The translations under genes were made by a program, and so were the position numbers. A stretch of 13,164 nt of DNA from Dehalococcoidales bacterium. GTDB lineage: Bacteria > Chloroflexota > Dehalococcoidia > Dehalococcoidales > UBA5627. Location: assembly GCA_028706995.1 (NCBI GenBank), contig JAQTVR010000021.1:1-13164 (forward strand), in the 5' to 3' direction. Positions 1 to 7,591 of the stretch are shown here, piece after piece; the stretch's first letter is position 1, and the number at the start of each line of letters is the position of its first letter. The notes under the pieces were generated by a model. The model worked only from the letters and a program-made list of their open reading frames with translations. It ran no database searches and was not told the DNA's origin.

Positions 1-1493
1 AAAGCGCTGAATAGACCGGGTATAGTCTGTTCAGCGGCCAGTATATCAACGTTAAGCCCAGCATTGACAGCTGTTTCTGCTGTTTTAGGGCCGATGCAGG
101 CCACCTTTATATTTTTTATGGGCATTGTTTCCCCACCGAATGCCGCCACCAGATTGGATACCGTTGAGGAACTAGTAAAAGTGATAACATCAATTTCTCC
201 AGAAATAATCGCCTGCCTGGCTTTTTCAATAGCCTCGGTTGCAGGAGCGGTATGATAAGCCGCCACCTCCTCCACATCCACACCAAGATGGCATAATCCG
301 TCAACCAGCTCCCTATCTGCTATATCCGCTCGCGACAGCAGGATTTTCTTACCAGTGATGTCATAGCTTTTTAAACCTGCAATAATGCCCTCTGCGGTAT
401 AAACCTCCGGCATAAAATCTGGCGATATTCCTTTATCCGCCAGAGCCTGTGCTGTAGCCGGACCTATAGCCCCAACTACGAGCTTCCCCAAAGCGCGACT
501 ATCCTTTTTCAGGTTACGCAATCGCTGCCAGAAAGCCTCGACACCATTCAGACTGGTAAAGATTATCCAATGATATTGTTCCAAATTAGAAATAGCACTG
601 TCCAGTTCGCTAAAATCGGCAGCCGGTTGGATTTCAATCGCCGGAAGTTCAATCGGTATAGCGCCACTTTTAGCAAGAAGCCGGCTGAGTTTACTCGCCT
701 GATGTCGTGCCCTGGTAACCAGGATGCGCTTGCCGAAAAGGGGACGGTTATCAAACCATTGGAGCCTTTCTCTTAATGAAACCACTTCACCGACAACGAT
801 AACCGCCGGAGCGGTAAGTTTATTTTCCTTAACCTTGGCCACAATGTTTTCAAGATTGCCGGTAACTGTTTCCTGCTCCAAACGGGTACCATTTTTAATA
901 ACCGCTACCGGTGTCCCTGACTGCCTGCCGTATTTCATCAGTTTTTCCACTATTTGCGCCAAGTTTTTCATCCCCATAAGGAATATTAAGGTATCAACCC
1001 CGGTAGCCAGTTTTTCCCAGTTTATGCTTGAGGTATCCTTATCTGCATCTTCGTGGCCTGTGATAACGGCAAAAGATGAAGACACCCCCCGATGGGTAAC
1101 CGGTATACCGGCATAAGCCGGCACAGCAATTGCCGAAGTTACACCTGGAACCACCTCAAAGTGAATGCCGGTTTTAACCAGAATCTCCGCCTCTTCGCCA
1201 CCCCGCCCAAAGACGAATGAGTCTCCACCCTTAAGACGAACGACTGTTTTGCCCTCTTTAGCTTTATCTACAAGCAACCGGTTTATCTCATTCTGTGGTT
1301 TGGTATGCTTGCCAGCTACCTTACCAACATATATCATCTCTGCTTTCGAGGATGCAATATCAAGGAGAACCTCATCAAGCAGGTGGTCATAAACTATAAC
1401 ATCAGCCTTTTTGAGGCATTCTACGCCTTTTATTGTGAGCAAGCCAATATCACCGGGTCCTGCACCTACCAGATAGACTTTGCCGGTTTTCAT
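1..1493 (-). CDS. cobA-hemD: Uroporphyrinogen-III C-methyltransferase / uroporphyrinogen-III synthase fusion (CobA-HemD), 3' end cut by window edge
   Basis: Bifunctional cytoplasmic enzyme. The HemD half closes and inverts ring D of hydroxymethylbilane to give uroporphyrinogen III. The CobA half uses two S-adenosylmethionines to make precorrin-2, the entry to siroheme. About 497 residues are visible. Residues 1-245 carry SUMT motifs: VGAGPGD (9-15), VYDHLL (34-39), RLKGGDSFVFGRGGEEAE (86-103), VVPGVTSA (114-121) and PVTHRG (131-136). The HemD domain starts near residue 254 (GKRILVTRARHQ) and runs to the window edge with FTSLNGVEAFW- and TFTSSSTVSNL-like blocks. Typical fusions are only slightly longer, so probably just the last 10-20 residues are missing. 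The ATG at 1491-1493 overlaps the hemC stop as ATGA. HemL and HemB are not seen and may lie beyond position 1. The fusion and family are clear from the motifs; the exact end is unknown. Confidence 0.96.
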   Translation of the reverse strand, partial: MKTGKVYLVGAGPGDIGLLTIKGVECLKKADVIVYDHLLDEVLLDIASSKAEMIYVGKVAGKHTKPQNEINRLLVDKAKEGKTVVRLKGGDSFVFGRGGEEAEILVKTGIHFEVVPGVTSAIAVPAYAGIPVTHRGVSSSFAVITGHEDADKDTSSINWEKLATGVDTLIFLMGMKNLAQIVEKLMKYGRQSGTPVAVIKNGTRLEQETVTGNLENIVAKVKENKLTAPAVIVVGEVVSLRERLQWFDNRPLFGKRILVTRARHQASKLSRLLAKSGAIPIELPAIEIQPAADFSELDSAISNLEQYHWIIFTSLNGVEAFWQRLRNLKKDSRALGKLVVGAIGPATAQALADKGISPDFMPEVYTAEGIIAGLKSYDITGKKILLSRADIADRELVDGLCHLGVDVEEVAAYHTAPATEAIEKARQAIISGEIDVITFTSSSTVSNLVAAFGGETMPIKNIKVACIGPKTAETAVNAGLNVDILAAEQTIPGLFSA

Positions 1494-2416
1494 ATTTGCC
1501 TTACCTCAGCAATCATTTTATCTCCCCCCATAGCAAGCAGGTTATTTGCCAGCCTTATACCAATCCCCTCTGAATCTACAGCCGCACCATGTTCAGAAGC
1601 ATAAATTATTTTCCTATTTCCCACATCGCCGACCATGCCTGAGAGATATAACAATTCCCCTTCTACTTTTGCCAGGGCTGCTATCGGCGCACGGCAGCCA
1701 CCTCCGAGGGACTTGAGAAATGCCCTCTCAGCAGTAATGCTATGCCATGTAGGCAAATGGTTCAAGGGAGCTGCAATGCAAGCGATATCTTCTTCATCTG
1801 AACGAATCTCTATACCCAGCGCTCCCTGTCCCACTGCCGGCAGAAACTGCTCCGTCGGAAGGTATTCACTTATTTTATCTTCCAGTCCAAGCCGCTTTAA
1901 CCCTGCTGCTGCTAATACCACGCCGTCATACTCACCATCGGTTACTTTGCGCATACGGGTATCCATATTTCCCCTTATACTGCATAATTCAAAATCAGAG
2001 CGGTAAACACCAAACTGAACGGCACGCCTCATACTACCAGTACCTATCCTTGCTCCGAACGGCAATTCATCTATAAGTTTTCCCTCTCTGGAAATAAGCA
2101 CATCTCTAGGGTCAATTCTCTTTGTCACCGCTGCCAATTTCAACTCGACGGAGATTTCGGTTGTCATATCTTTAAGACTATGAACAGCCATGTCTATCCG
2201 CCCATCAAGCAAAGCGTCTTCTAGCTCTTTTACAAAAACACCTAAACCTGCTATATTTTCCAGTCTGGCATTGCTATCTTTATCTCCCTGTGTAACTATC
2301 CGTTGTATCACAACTTCAATATCGGGATTAACTCGACAAATACTATCTACTACAGACTTCGTCTGGATCAAGGCAAGCCTACTTCCCCGCGAGCCAACTA
2401 TAATCTTTCTTTTTAC
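1490..2416 (-). CDS. hemC: Hydroxymethylbilane synthase (porphobilinogen deaminase); start codon anomalous
   Basis: Joins four porphobilinogens into hydroxymethylbilane, using a dipyrromethane cofactor bound to a cysteine. The frame read from 2416 gives 308 residues, the usual length, starting VKRKIIVGSRGSRLALIQT, which matches the family's conserved N-terminus. Visible motifs are MAVHSLKDM with the catalytic Asp near residue 83, GTGSMRRAVQ, and LGGGCRAP with the cofactor Cys near residue 241. The codon where the start is expected (2416-2414) is GTA, not ATG or GTG. An AAAGGGG Shine-Dalgarno-like stretch lies 7 nt upstream of it. The first standard start in frame, TTG at 2371, would remove the conserved substrate/cofactor-binding GSRGSRLA segment. 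ATT at 2404 or ATA at 2401 are other non-canonical options. The stop overlaps the cobA start as ATGA. The function is clear; the start is not. Confidence 0.93.
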   Translation of the reverse strand, partial: VKRKIIVGSRGSRLALIQTKSVVDSICRVNPDIEVVIQRIVTQGDKDSNARLENIAGLGVFVKELEDALLDGRIDMAVHSLKDMTTEISVELKLAAVTKRIDPRDVLISREGKLIDELPFGARIGTGSMRRAVQFGVYRSDFELCSIRGNMDTRMRKVTDGEYDGVVLAAAGLKRLGLEDKISEYLPTEQFLPAVGQGALGIEIRSDEEDIACIAAPLNHLPTWHSITAERAFLKSLGGGCRAPIAALAKVEGELLYLSGMVGDVGNRKIIYASEHGAAVDSEGIGIRLANNLLAMGGDKMIAEVRQI

Positions 2417-3678
2417 TTAACTACCCCTTTTAAATGAAAAAGCTCTTCTACTATTTTTAAATAATCACTGTTATCATCGTGCCCATGCTTTTTAAGGGCA
2501 TTGACAGGGTCTATCAATATTTTACCAACTATAGCTTTAGTCATCTTTTCTAACCGATATTTTTCCTCATCAGACAGCAACGGCATCTTTTGTACGGTTT
2601 TTTCCAGATGCGAGTACCTTATCTTTTCTGCCTTGATCATCATAGACCGCACCACAGGCCTGATTTTGTAATCCTGCCACCACAGATCAAATTTATCCAT
2701 CTCCATTGCTATTACTGCTTCGGCTTTACTTATCTCCGCTTCCCTCTGTTGGCGATTATTTTTATGGGTAATGGAAAGGTCATCGATATTATAAAGGAAA
2801 ACGTTGTCTATTCGCGATATTTCCGGATCCACATTTCTTGGGACGGCAATATCTATTATCACCATCGGGGTTTCAGGACGGCTTTTCATCGCCGCTTCCA
2901 CCTGCTCAGCTCCCAAAAGGCAATGGGGCGCATCGGCACATGTTACAACAATATCACAGATAGCCAGTTCCCTGCCTATATCATTCAGTCTTATCGGCAT
3001 ACCACCGAGCATATCAGTCAGACTTGAGGCTCTTTCCTGACTACGGCTAGCTACAACTATATTTGATAAACCTCTATCACAGGCAGCTTTAGCCACCAAT
3101 GCACCCGCTTCACCAGCGCCAATGACAAGCAGGCGGGAATTTTTAAAATCCCTGACAACCCTTGCTGCCATTCCCACAGCTACCGAACTAATAGACAGAG
3201 CATTTTTGCTTATGAAGGTTTCTTCTCTGACTCTTCTGCCGGTACGAATAGCACTTTGGAAAAGATGACGCAACGGTAAGTCTATCATTTTAGCCTTTTC
3301 GGCAGTTGCCAAAGCCTGCCGCACCTGCCCCAGAACCTCATACTCGCCGATGATCATTGAATCAAGACCACTGGCAATACGGAAAAGGTGCTCGACAGCC
3401 GCCTCACCAAGTGAGGAATAGGTATACTGAAACAGCATTGTATCCGTTATGCCAAGATACATATTAAGGAATTTAAGGCTTGATGTTCTGGCATCGCCCC
3501 CACCGTTAGGAGTAGTATAGATTTCAGTACGATTGCAGGTAGACAAAATTACCCCATAAGGAATACAACTGTAAAGCGATTGTAAGGCATCAGAAAGCTT
3601 TATCGGCCTGATAGCTGCCTTCTCCCGGATAGATATGGGTGCCGTAAAATGGTTTATCCCAACCAGACAAATATCCAT
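2413..3678 (-). CDS. hemA: Glutamyl-tRNA reductase
   Basis: NADPH-dependent reductase that converts glutamyl-tRNA(Glu) to glutamate-1-semialdehyde, the first committed step of the C5 tetrapyrrole route. It is 421 residues, the normal length. The N-terminal catalytic domain shows GINHFTAPISIRE (7-19) and LSTCNRTEIY, with the nucleophilic Cys at residue 48. GLDSMIIGEYEVLGQVRQA is the typical substrate-site block. The NADPH-binding domain contains LLVIGAGEAG and VASRSQERA, followed by VIIDIAVPRNVDPE, and the C-terminal helical dimerisation domain is present. The ATG at 3678-3676 directly follows the TAG stop of the upstream gene (TAGATG). Its TAA stop (2415-2413) overlaps the expected hemC start. 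HemA is often the feedback-controlled step (heme-dependent proteolysis in enterobacteria); nothing here shows whether that applies. Confidence 0.98.
   Translation of the reverse strand: MDICLVGINHFTAPISIREKAAIRPIKLSDALQSLYSCIPYGVILSTCNRTEIYTTPNGGGDARTSSLKFLNMYLGITDTMLFQYTYSSLGEAAVEHLFRIASGLDSMIIGEYEVLGQVRQALATAEKAKMIDLPLRHLFQSAIRTGRRVREETFISKNALSISSVAVGMAARVVRDFKNSRLLVIGAGEAGALVAKAACDRGLSNIVVASRSQERASSLTDMLGGMPIRLNDIGRELAICDIVVTCADAPHCLLGAEQVEAAMKSRPETPMVIIDIAVPRNVDPEISRIDNVFLYNIDDLSITHKNNRQQREAEISKAEAVIAMEMDKFDLWWQDYKIRPVVRSMMIKAEKIRYSHLEKTVQKMPLLSDEEKYRLEKMTKAIVGKILIDPVNALKKHGHDDNSDYLKIVEELFHLKGVVK
2424..2430 (-). promoter_or_regulatory. Shine-Dalgarno-like site pointing to the hemC start
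   Basis: On the minus strand AAAGGGG lies inside the last codons of hemA, followed by a 7-nt spacer (TAGTTAA) and then GTA at 2416-2414. The spacing is ideal for a start at that GTA. This supports 2416 as the ancestral, and perhaps actual, hemC start over the TTG at 2371. Confidence 0.55.
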
Positions 3679-4326
3679 CTATCGCCTTTCATTTAATGTC
3701 TTTAGCAATACATCCTTGGCTTTCTCTGTTTCCCCTCTTTTGATGAGGCCAAGAAGAAGGTCGAGATCAAGAGCTTCCTGCCAAGTTTCAGGGTCAATCT
3801 TGCTCTGTTTATCTTTAAGAATTGCCCTAACTTCACTTATTATATCAACCAGCGAGGCGTACTCTTCACCCATCTCTTTTTCCAGCTTCGAACGAAGCTT
3901 CCTTGCCAGTGCAGGGCTTTTCCCGCCGGTAGAGATAGCGATAGTAATATCACCCCTATTTAAGTGTGACGGAATAATAAAATCGGATTTTTCAGCGTCG
4001 TCGACCACATTTACTAAAACCGCCTTCCTTCTTGCATCCGAAGAAACAACGCGGTTAACCTGATTATCATCGGTAGCTGCAATAGCAACAAAAGCCCCCG
4101 ATAAATCACCGGTCCGGTATTCTCTAGTAATAGTACAAAGTTTCCCCGTCCGGCTAAGCTCCGCAAGCTCAGGGCAAATATACGGGCTGATAACTACAAT
4201 TTCAGCCCCATAGTCAAGTAATACCAAAATCTTACGCAGGGCAACCTCCCCACCTCCGACTATCACGCACTTCCTCCCCGTGACATCCAGAAAAACCGGA
4301 TAATAGCCAACTCTGTTACTCTTCAT
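3679..4326 (-). CDS. Siroheme synthase of the Met8p/SirC type (precorrin-2 dehydrogenase, possible ferrochelatase)
   Basis: NAD-dependent oxidation of precorrin-2 to sirohydrochlorin, and in bifunctional members iron insertion to give siroheme. The 215 residues match the N-terminal half of CysG and stand-alone Met8p/SirC proteins. An N-terminal Rossmann fold carries VIVGGGEVALRK (21-32) and AEIVVISP (41-48). NVVDD (106-110) contains the conserved Asp implicated in catalysis in CysG and Met8p, and ISTGGKSPALARKLR (131-145) is the dimerisation/tetrapyrrole-site signature. A helical C-terminal tail follows. The ATG overlaps the upstream ahbAB stop as ATGA, and its own stop abuts the hemA start. 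It connects CobA to the Ahb enzymes, which need siroheme. Some members lack chelatase activity; no separate SirB/CbiK chelatase is visible here, which fits but does not prove a bifunctional enzyme. Confidence 0.93.
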   Translation of the reverse strand: MKSNRVGYYPVFLDVTGRKCVIVGGGEVALRKILVLLDYGAEIVVISPYICPELAELSRTGKLCTITREYRTGDLSGAFVAIAATDDNQVNRVVSSDARRKAVLVNVVDDAEKSDFIIPSHLNRGDITIAISTGGKSPALARKLRSKLEKEMGEEYASLVDIISEVRAILKDKQSKIDPETWQEALDLDLLLGLIKRGETEKAKDVLLKTLNERR

Positions 4327-5300
4327 ACTATATATTTGATCCTCGTTTTTTTTATCTCCCTGGTGCTGAAAAGCATTGTATAATCATTGAGCCCGGTCTC
4401 TGAAGATACTTTTTCCGCCACCTGACGGCATTCATCTTCCGAATACCCGTGAATCATGGCAAACATATTATACCGCCAGAGCGGGTTTGTCTTTCTTTCA
4501 TAACAATGGCTAACCTGTGTTTGCGCTGATAACTTCTTCCCGATATCCTCCACTTTATCCGGAGAAACCTGCCAGCAAGTCATAGCATTAGCTATATAGC
4601 CAGCCTTACGATGGTTTACAGCAGCCCCGAAACGCCGCATAATGCCACGCTGCCCAAGAGACTGGCATCGAGACAAAAACTCTTCCTCCCCTATTCCCAG
4701 ATTTGCAGACATCCCGGCGAATGGTTGTGAAACCAGCGGCAAGTCCTGCTGAATCTCGTTAATTATCTTTTTATCCTCAGGAGAAAGGTCGTCTTCTTGT
4801 TTATCACTTTTTTCGTTGGTGTGATTCAGGATAACTTCTGACCGTTCATCTCCACCCACATTGAAAAGGGCACACAGCTTAAAAAAATTCACTACAGGCA
4901 GGTTGAGGTAAACATCCGCCCCAACCTGTTCAGCCAGTGTAGCTAACTCCAGATCTATATCTTTTGAAGTAGCCAGCGTAACCCACAAATTAAACCGATT
5001 ATCCCTCACGTAGCCATGGCTTATTCCAGGGTGCTTCAGAATAGCCCGGGATGCTTCTTCCAGCTTATCTTCAGCCACTTCCATTGCCGCCAGCGTAGTC
5101 TTATAACCAAGGCGCTTAGTACTAAATATGGGGCCTATCTGACGAATTATGCCTTCCGCTTTCAAACCTGATATGAGGGTTATTACTTCCTGTTCGTTGA
5201 TGCGAAGCGCCAAACCAATATCTTTATATGGCTGTACAGTCAGCGGAAAGAATGACTGGAGCAGGGTAACCAATTCTCTGTTTTTATTATCCGGATTCAT
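4323..5300 (-). CDS. ahbAB: Siroheme decarboxylase, fused AhbA-AhbB
   Basis: Removes the acetate carboxyl groups at C12 and C18 of siroheme to form 12,18-didecarboxysiroheme. The 325 residues contain two consecutive AsnC/Lrp-like units, each a winged helix plus an alpha/beta ligand domain. Unit 1 (about 10-148) has the AhbA-like blocks IRQIGPIFSTKRLGYKTTLA and ISHGYVRDNRFNLWVTLA. Unit 2 (about 172-325) has the AhbB-like blocks MRRFGAAVNHRKAGYIANAM, VSHCYERK and PLWRYNMFAMIHGY. A charged linker (about 149-172) separates them. In well-studied organisms AhbA and AhbB are separate subunits of a heterodimer; here they are one chain, comparable to NirDL fusions of heme d1 synthesis. Automated annotation often labels such proteins Lrp regulators, but position and blocks favour the enzyme. 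The ATG is 8 nt after the ahbD stop with a weak ribosome-binding site. Confidence 0.92.
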   Translation of the reverse strand: MNPDNKNRELVTLLQSFFPLTVQPYKDIGLALRINEQEVITLISGLKAEGIIRQIGPIFSTKRLGYKTTLAAMEVAEDKLEEASRAILKHPGISHGYVRDNRFNLWVTLATSKDIDLELATLAEQVGADVYLNLPVVNFFKLCALFNVGGDERSEVILNHTNEKSDKQEDDLSPEDKKIINEIQQDLPLVSQPFAGMSANLGIGEEEFLSRCQSLGQRGIMRRFGAAVNHRKAGYIANAMTCWQVSPDKVEDIGKKLSAQTQVSHCYERKTNPLWRYNMFAMIHGYSEDECRQVAEKVSSETGLNDYTMLFSTREIKKTRIKYIV

Positions 5301-5308
5301 ATTAATTT

Positions 5309-6418
5309 TTACTCTAAGTTAGCTGTATTTTTTACCGGAGGCTCATATATACAATAAGGCTCGGCTTCCAAACAGTCCCCGGTAGCTTCGTAAGCCCTTG
5401 CCCGACAGCCACCGCAAATCCTTCTATACTCACAATCACCGCATTTCCCTTTGAGGTTAGACAGGTCTCTAAGTCTCTGGAACAACGGGGAGTTATTCCA
5501 GACCTGAGCAAACGTACCTTTTCTAATATCACCGGCCTCAATATCAAGGTAGCCACACCCTTTTACCTTGCCCTGATACGAAACAAAACAGAAGCCGGTT
5601 CCGGCCAGACAGCCGCGGGTGATTCTATTCTTTGCATTACAATTACCTGCTGATTCCTGCTCTTGCTTCTGTCTCTGCTTCATCACCCGTAAATAATGCG
5701 GGGCATCGGTCGGCTTGAAAAATATCCTGTCTCCCAACTCTTTCTGCTTATCATATATCCAGTGTAGTGTCTGTTCATATTGCTCCGGGGATAGCTCTAC
5801 TGCCTCCAACCCCTTGCCCCTGCCGGTGGGGACCAGCATAAACGGATGAAGGGCTACGGCCCCTACCTCCAACGCCAGAGACAGTAAATCCTCCAGATAA
5901 TCAACGTTTAGCTTGGTAACAGTGCTGTTTATCTGCACCTCAAGCCCGGCATTGCGGGCATTGGCAATCCCCGTTATGGCTGCCTCAAAAGCGCCTTCTT
6001 TACCACGAAAATCATCCTGCAGCTTTGGCATCGGAAAGTCCAGGCTTATCCCGACACGAGATACAGGTATTTCTTTCAATTGTTTAGCTATGTCTTCGGT
6101 AATCAAGGTGCCGTTGGTGCCCATCACCACCCGCAACTCTTTGCTCACTGCATATTTAGCTATTTCCATAATATCAGGGCGGCAGAGTGGTTCACCACCG
6201 GTGAGTATGATAATTGGATTACCTACTTCCAGTATCTGGTCGATGAGGTTAAAACACTCTTTTGTTGTCAATTCATCATCGTAAGAATCAGCAGTTGCCG
6301 AACCGCGGCAGTGGGCACAGAACAGGTTGCAGCTACGCGTAAGCTCCCAGGCTACCAGTTGCAGTTTTGGTGTAAGTATTTCCTGATGTTTTGTGCCGCC
6401 AGTTGATTCCGTTGACAT
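5309..6418 (-). CDS. ahbD: Heme b synthase, radical SAM/SPASM protein AhbD
   Basis: Radical SAM enzyme that oxidatively decarboxylates the two propionates of Fe-coproporphyrin III to vinyls, giving heme b without oxygen. The 369 residues carry the [4Fe-4S]/SAM motif CNLFCAHC (Cys30, 34, 37), GGEP (74-77), and a Cys-rich C-terminus. That region holds RGCLAGTGFCFVSYQGKVKGCGY (Cys270, 277, 288) and CGDCEYRRICGGCRARAY (Cys326, 329, 335, 338), plus Cys349 and Cys356, enough for one or two auxiliary clusters. The CLAGTGFCF and CGGCRARAY blocks are, as I recall, typical of AhbD rather than AhbC/NirJ. The start overlaps the ahbC stop by one base (TAATG). NirJ2-type proteins are the nearest alternative, but heme d1-specific partners (NirF, NirN, NirS) are absent here. 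Confidence 0.92.
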   Translation of the reverse strand: MSTESTGGTKHQEILTPKLQLVAWELTRSCNLFCAHCRGSATADSYDDELTTKECFNLIDQILEVGNPIIILTGGEPLCRPDIMEIAKYAVSKELRVVMGTNGTLITEDIAKQLKEIPVSRVGISLDFPMPKLQDDFRGKEGAFEAAITGIANARNAGLEVQINSTVTKLNVDYLEDLLSLALEVGAVALHPFMLVPTGRGKGLEAVELSPEQYEQTLHWIYDKQKELGDRIFFKPTDAPHYLRVMKQRQKQEQESAGNCNAKNRITRGCLAGTGFCFVSYQGKVKGCGYLDIEAGDIRKGTFAQVWNNSPLFQRLRDLSNLKGKCGDCEYRRICGGCRARAYEATGDCLEAEPYCIYEPPVKNTANLE

Positions 6419-7566
6419 TATTCAGCCCCTATCTCTTCGTCAGTTAAATAACAGGCGGGGTCTTCCGCCCAAACATCGTCGAATACCGCCTCGGCACGCA
6501 CCCGCAGGTTACCGTTACATATATCCAGATACCTGCATTTGGAGCAACGCCCTTTTAACAGTCCCTTGCGGTCTTTTAAACCTTTCATAAGAGTATCGGA
6601 ATCATCCATCCAGATGTCACCGAATTTACGCTGCATGACATTACCCATTGAATAATGCCACCAGAACTGGTCCGGGTGGACATTCCCCCTATCGTCAACA
6701 GAGCTGATTCGAATGCCGGAGTTATTACCGCCATTAAGGCGTAGCAAATTCAGGACCTCTTCAGCACGTTGTGGATTTTCTTTCTTCAGCTTGAGGTAAA
6801 GGAAAACACCGTCGGCATGATTGCCCACTGTGAGTATTTCTTTATGCAAACCGCGTTGATAAAAGTCCAGGGTATGCTGAATAATAGTCTCCATCACTTC
6901 CCTTGTCTGAGAATGGTTAATATCTTCCTTTTGCAAACAGCTGCCCCGCCCTGAATAAGCCAGATGGTAAAGACAAACACGATCAATCCCCTCATTCTCA
7001 ACCAGTTTGAAAATATCAGGAATATCCCGGTAGTTATAGCGAGTGATGGTCAGCCTTAAAGAGACCCTTACCCCTCGTGTAAGGCATCTCCTGATACCAG
7101 AGAGAGCAGCCTCAAAGGCACCTTTTTTCCCACGGAAGCGATCATTGTTCTCCCCAATGCCATCCAGGCTGATGCCCACCTCCCCAAAACCCAACCGCCC
7201 GAGTTCTTCGGCCACTTCATCTGTAATAAGCGTGCCGTTGGTTGAAAGCCCTGTTTTTATCCCGTGTCCGCGGGCTATGTTCACCATTTGAAACAGGTCT
7301 TTCCTGAGTAACGGTTCTCCCCCGGAAAACAGTATTACCGGCACACCGAAGTCCGCCAGGTCGTGGATAAAGGCTTTACCTGCTTCGGTATCCATCTCAT
7401 CCGGTGATTTTCTGTTATCCGCCGAAGCATAGCAATGGATACAGCTGAGGTTGCACTGTCTGGTTAAATTCCATACTACCACCGGCCTTGGAGCGTCTTT
7501 TTTTTCATAGCGTAAATGGTCACCGGGACCTACATTATCACAGAGCAAACGGGTGATTGATATCAT
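6418..7566 (-). CDS. ahbC: 12,18-didecarboxysiroheme deacetylase, radical SAM protein AhbC
   Basis: Radical SAM enzyme that removes the two acetate groups of 12,18-didecarboxysiroheme to form Fe-coproporphyrin III. The 382 residues begin MISITRLLCDNVGPGDHLRY, an N-terminus typical of AhbC/NirJ. They contain CNLSCIHC (Cys38, 42, 45), SGGEPLLR (81-88), STNGTLIT (108-115) and GISLDG. The C-terminus has CSKCRYLDICNGNLRVRAEA and DPACYL, placing Cys341, 344, 350 and 372 as likely ligands of an auxiliary iron-sulfur cluster. ATG at 7566-7564 is preceded by GGAG with a 10-nt spacer, and the gene follows the regulator by 25 nt. NirJ of heme d1 synthesis is the closest paralogue. AhbD and AhbAB next door and the absence of other nir genes favour AhbC. 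Confidence 0.92.
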   Translation of the reverse strand: MISITRLLCDNVGPGDHLRYEKKDAPRPVVVWNLTRQCNLSCIHCYASADNRKSPDEMDTEAGKAFIHDLADFGVPVILFSGGEPLLRKDLFQMVNIARGHGIKTGLSTNGTLITDEVAEELGRLGFGEVGISLDGIGENNDRFRGKKGAFEAALSGIRRCLTRGVRVSLRLTITRYNYRDIPDIFKLVENEGIDRVCLYHLAYSGRGSCLQKEDINHSQTREVMETIIQHTLDFYQRGLHKEILTVGNHADGVFLYLKLKKENPQRAEEVLNLLRLNGGNNSGIRISSVDDRGNVHPDQFWWHYSMGNVMQRKFGDIWMDDSDTLMKGLKDRKGLLKGRCSKCRYLDICNGNLRVRAEAVFDDVWAEDPACYLTDEEIGAE

Positions 7567-7591
7567 TCTATACTAACTCCAATATATACTT

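Noticed and set aside
1490..2371. hemC starting at TTG 2371
   Set aside because: It removes the conserved VKRKIIVGSRGSRLA segment and lacks a suitably placed ribosome-binding site; the full frame to 2416 matches the family length.
4323..5300. Reading this gene as an AsnC/Lrp transcription regulator
   Set aside because: Two tandem AhbA- and AhbB-like units, and its place between ahbD and the siroheme synthase, fit siroheme decarboxylase better.
4323..7566. Heme d1 (NirJ/NirDLGH) pathway
   Set aside because: There are two distinct radical SAM proteins with AhbC and AhbD signatures and no NirF, NirN, NirS or NirE-only context; heme b synthesis fits better.
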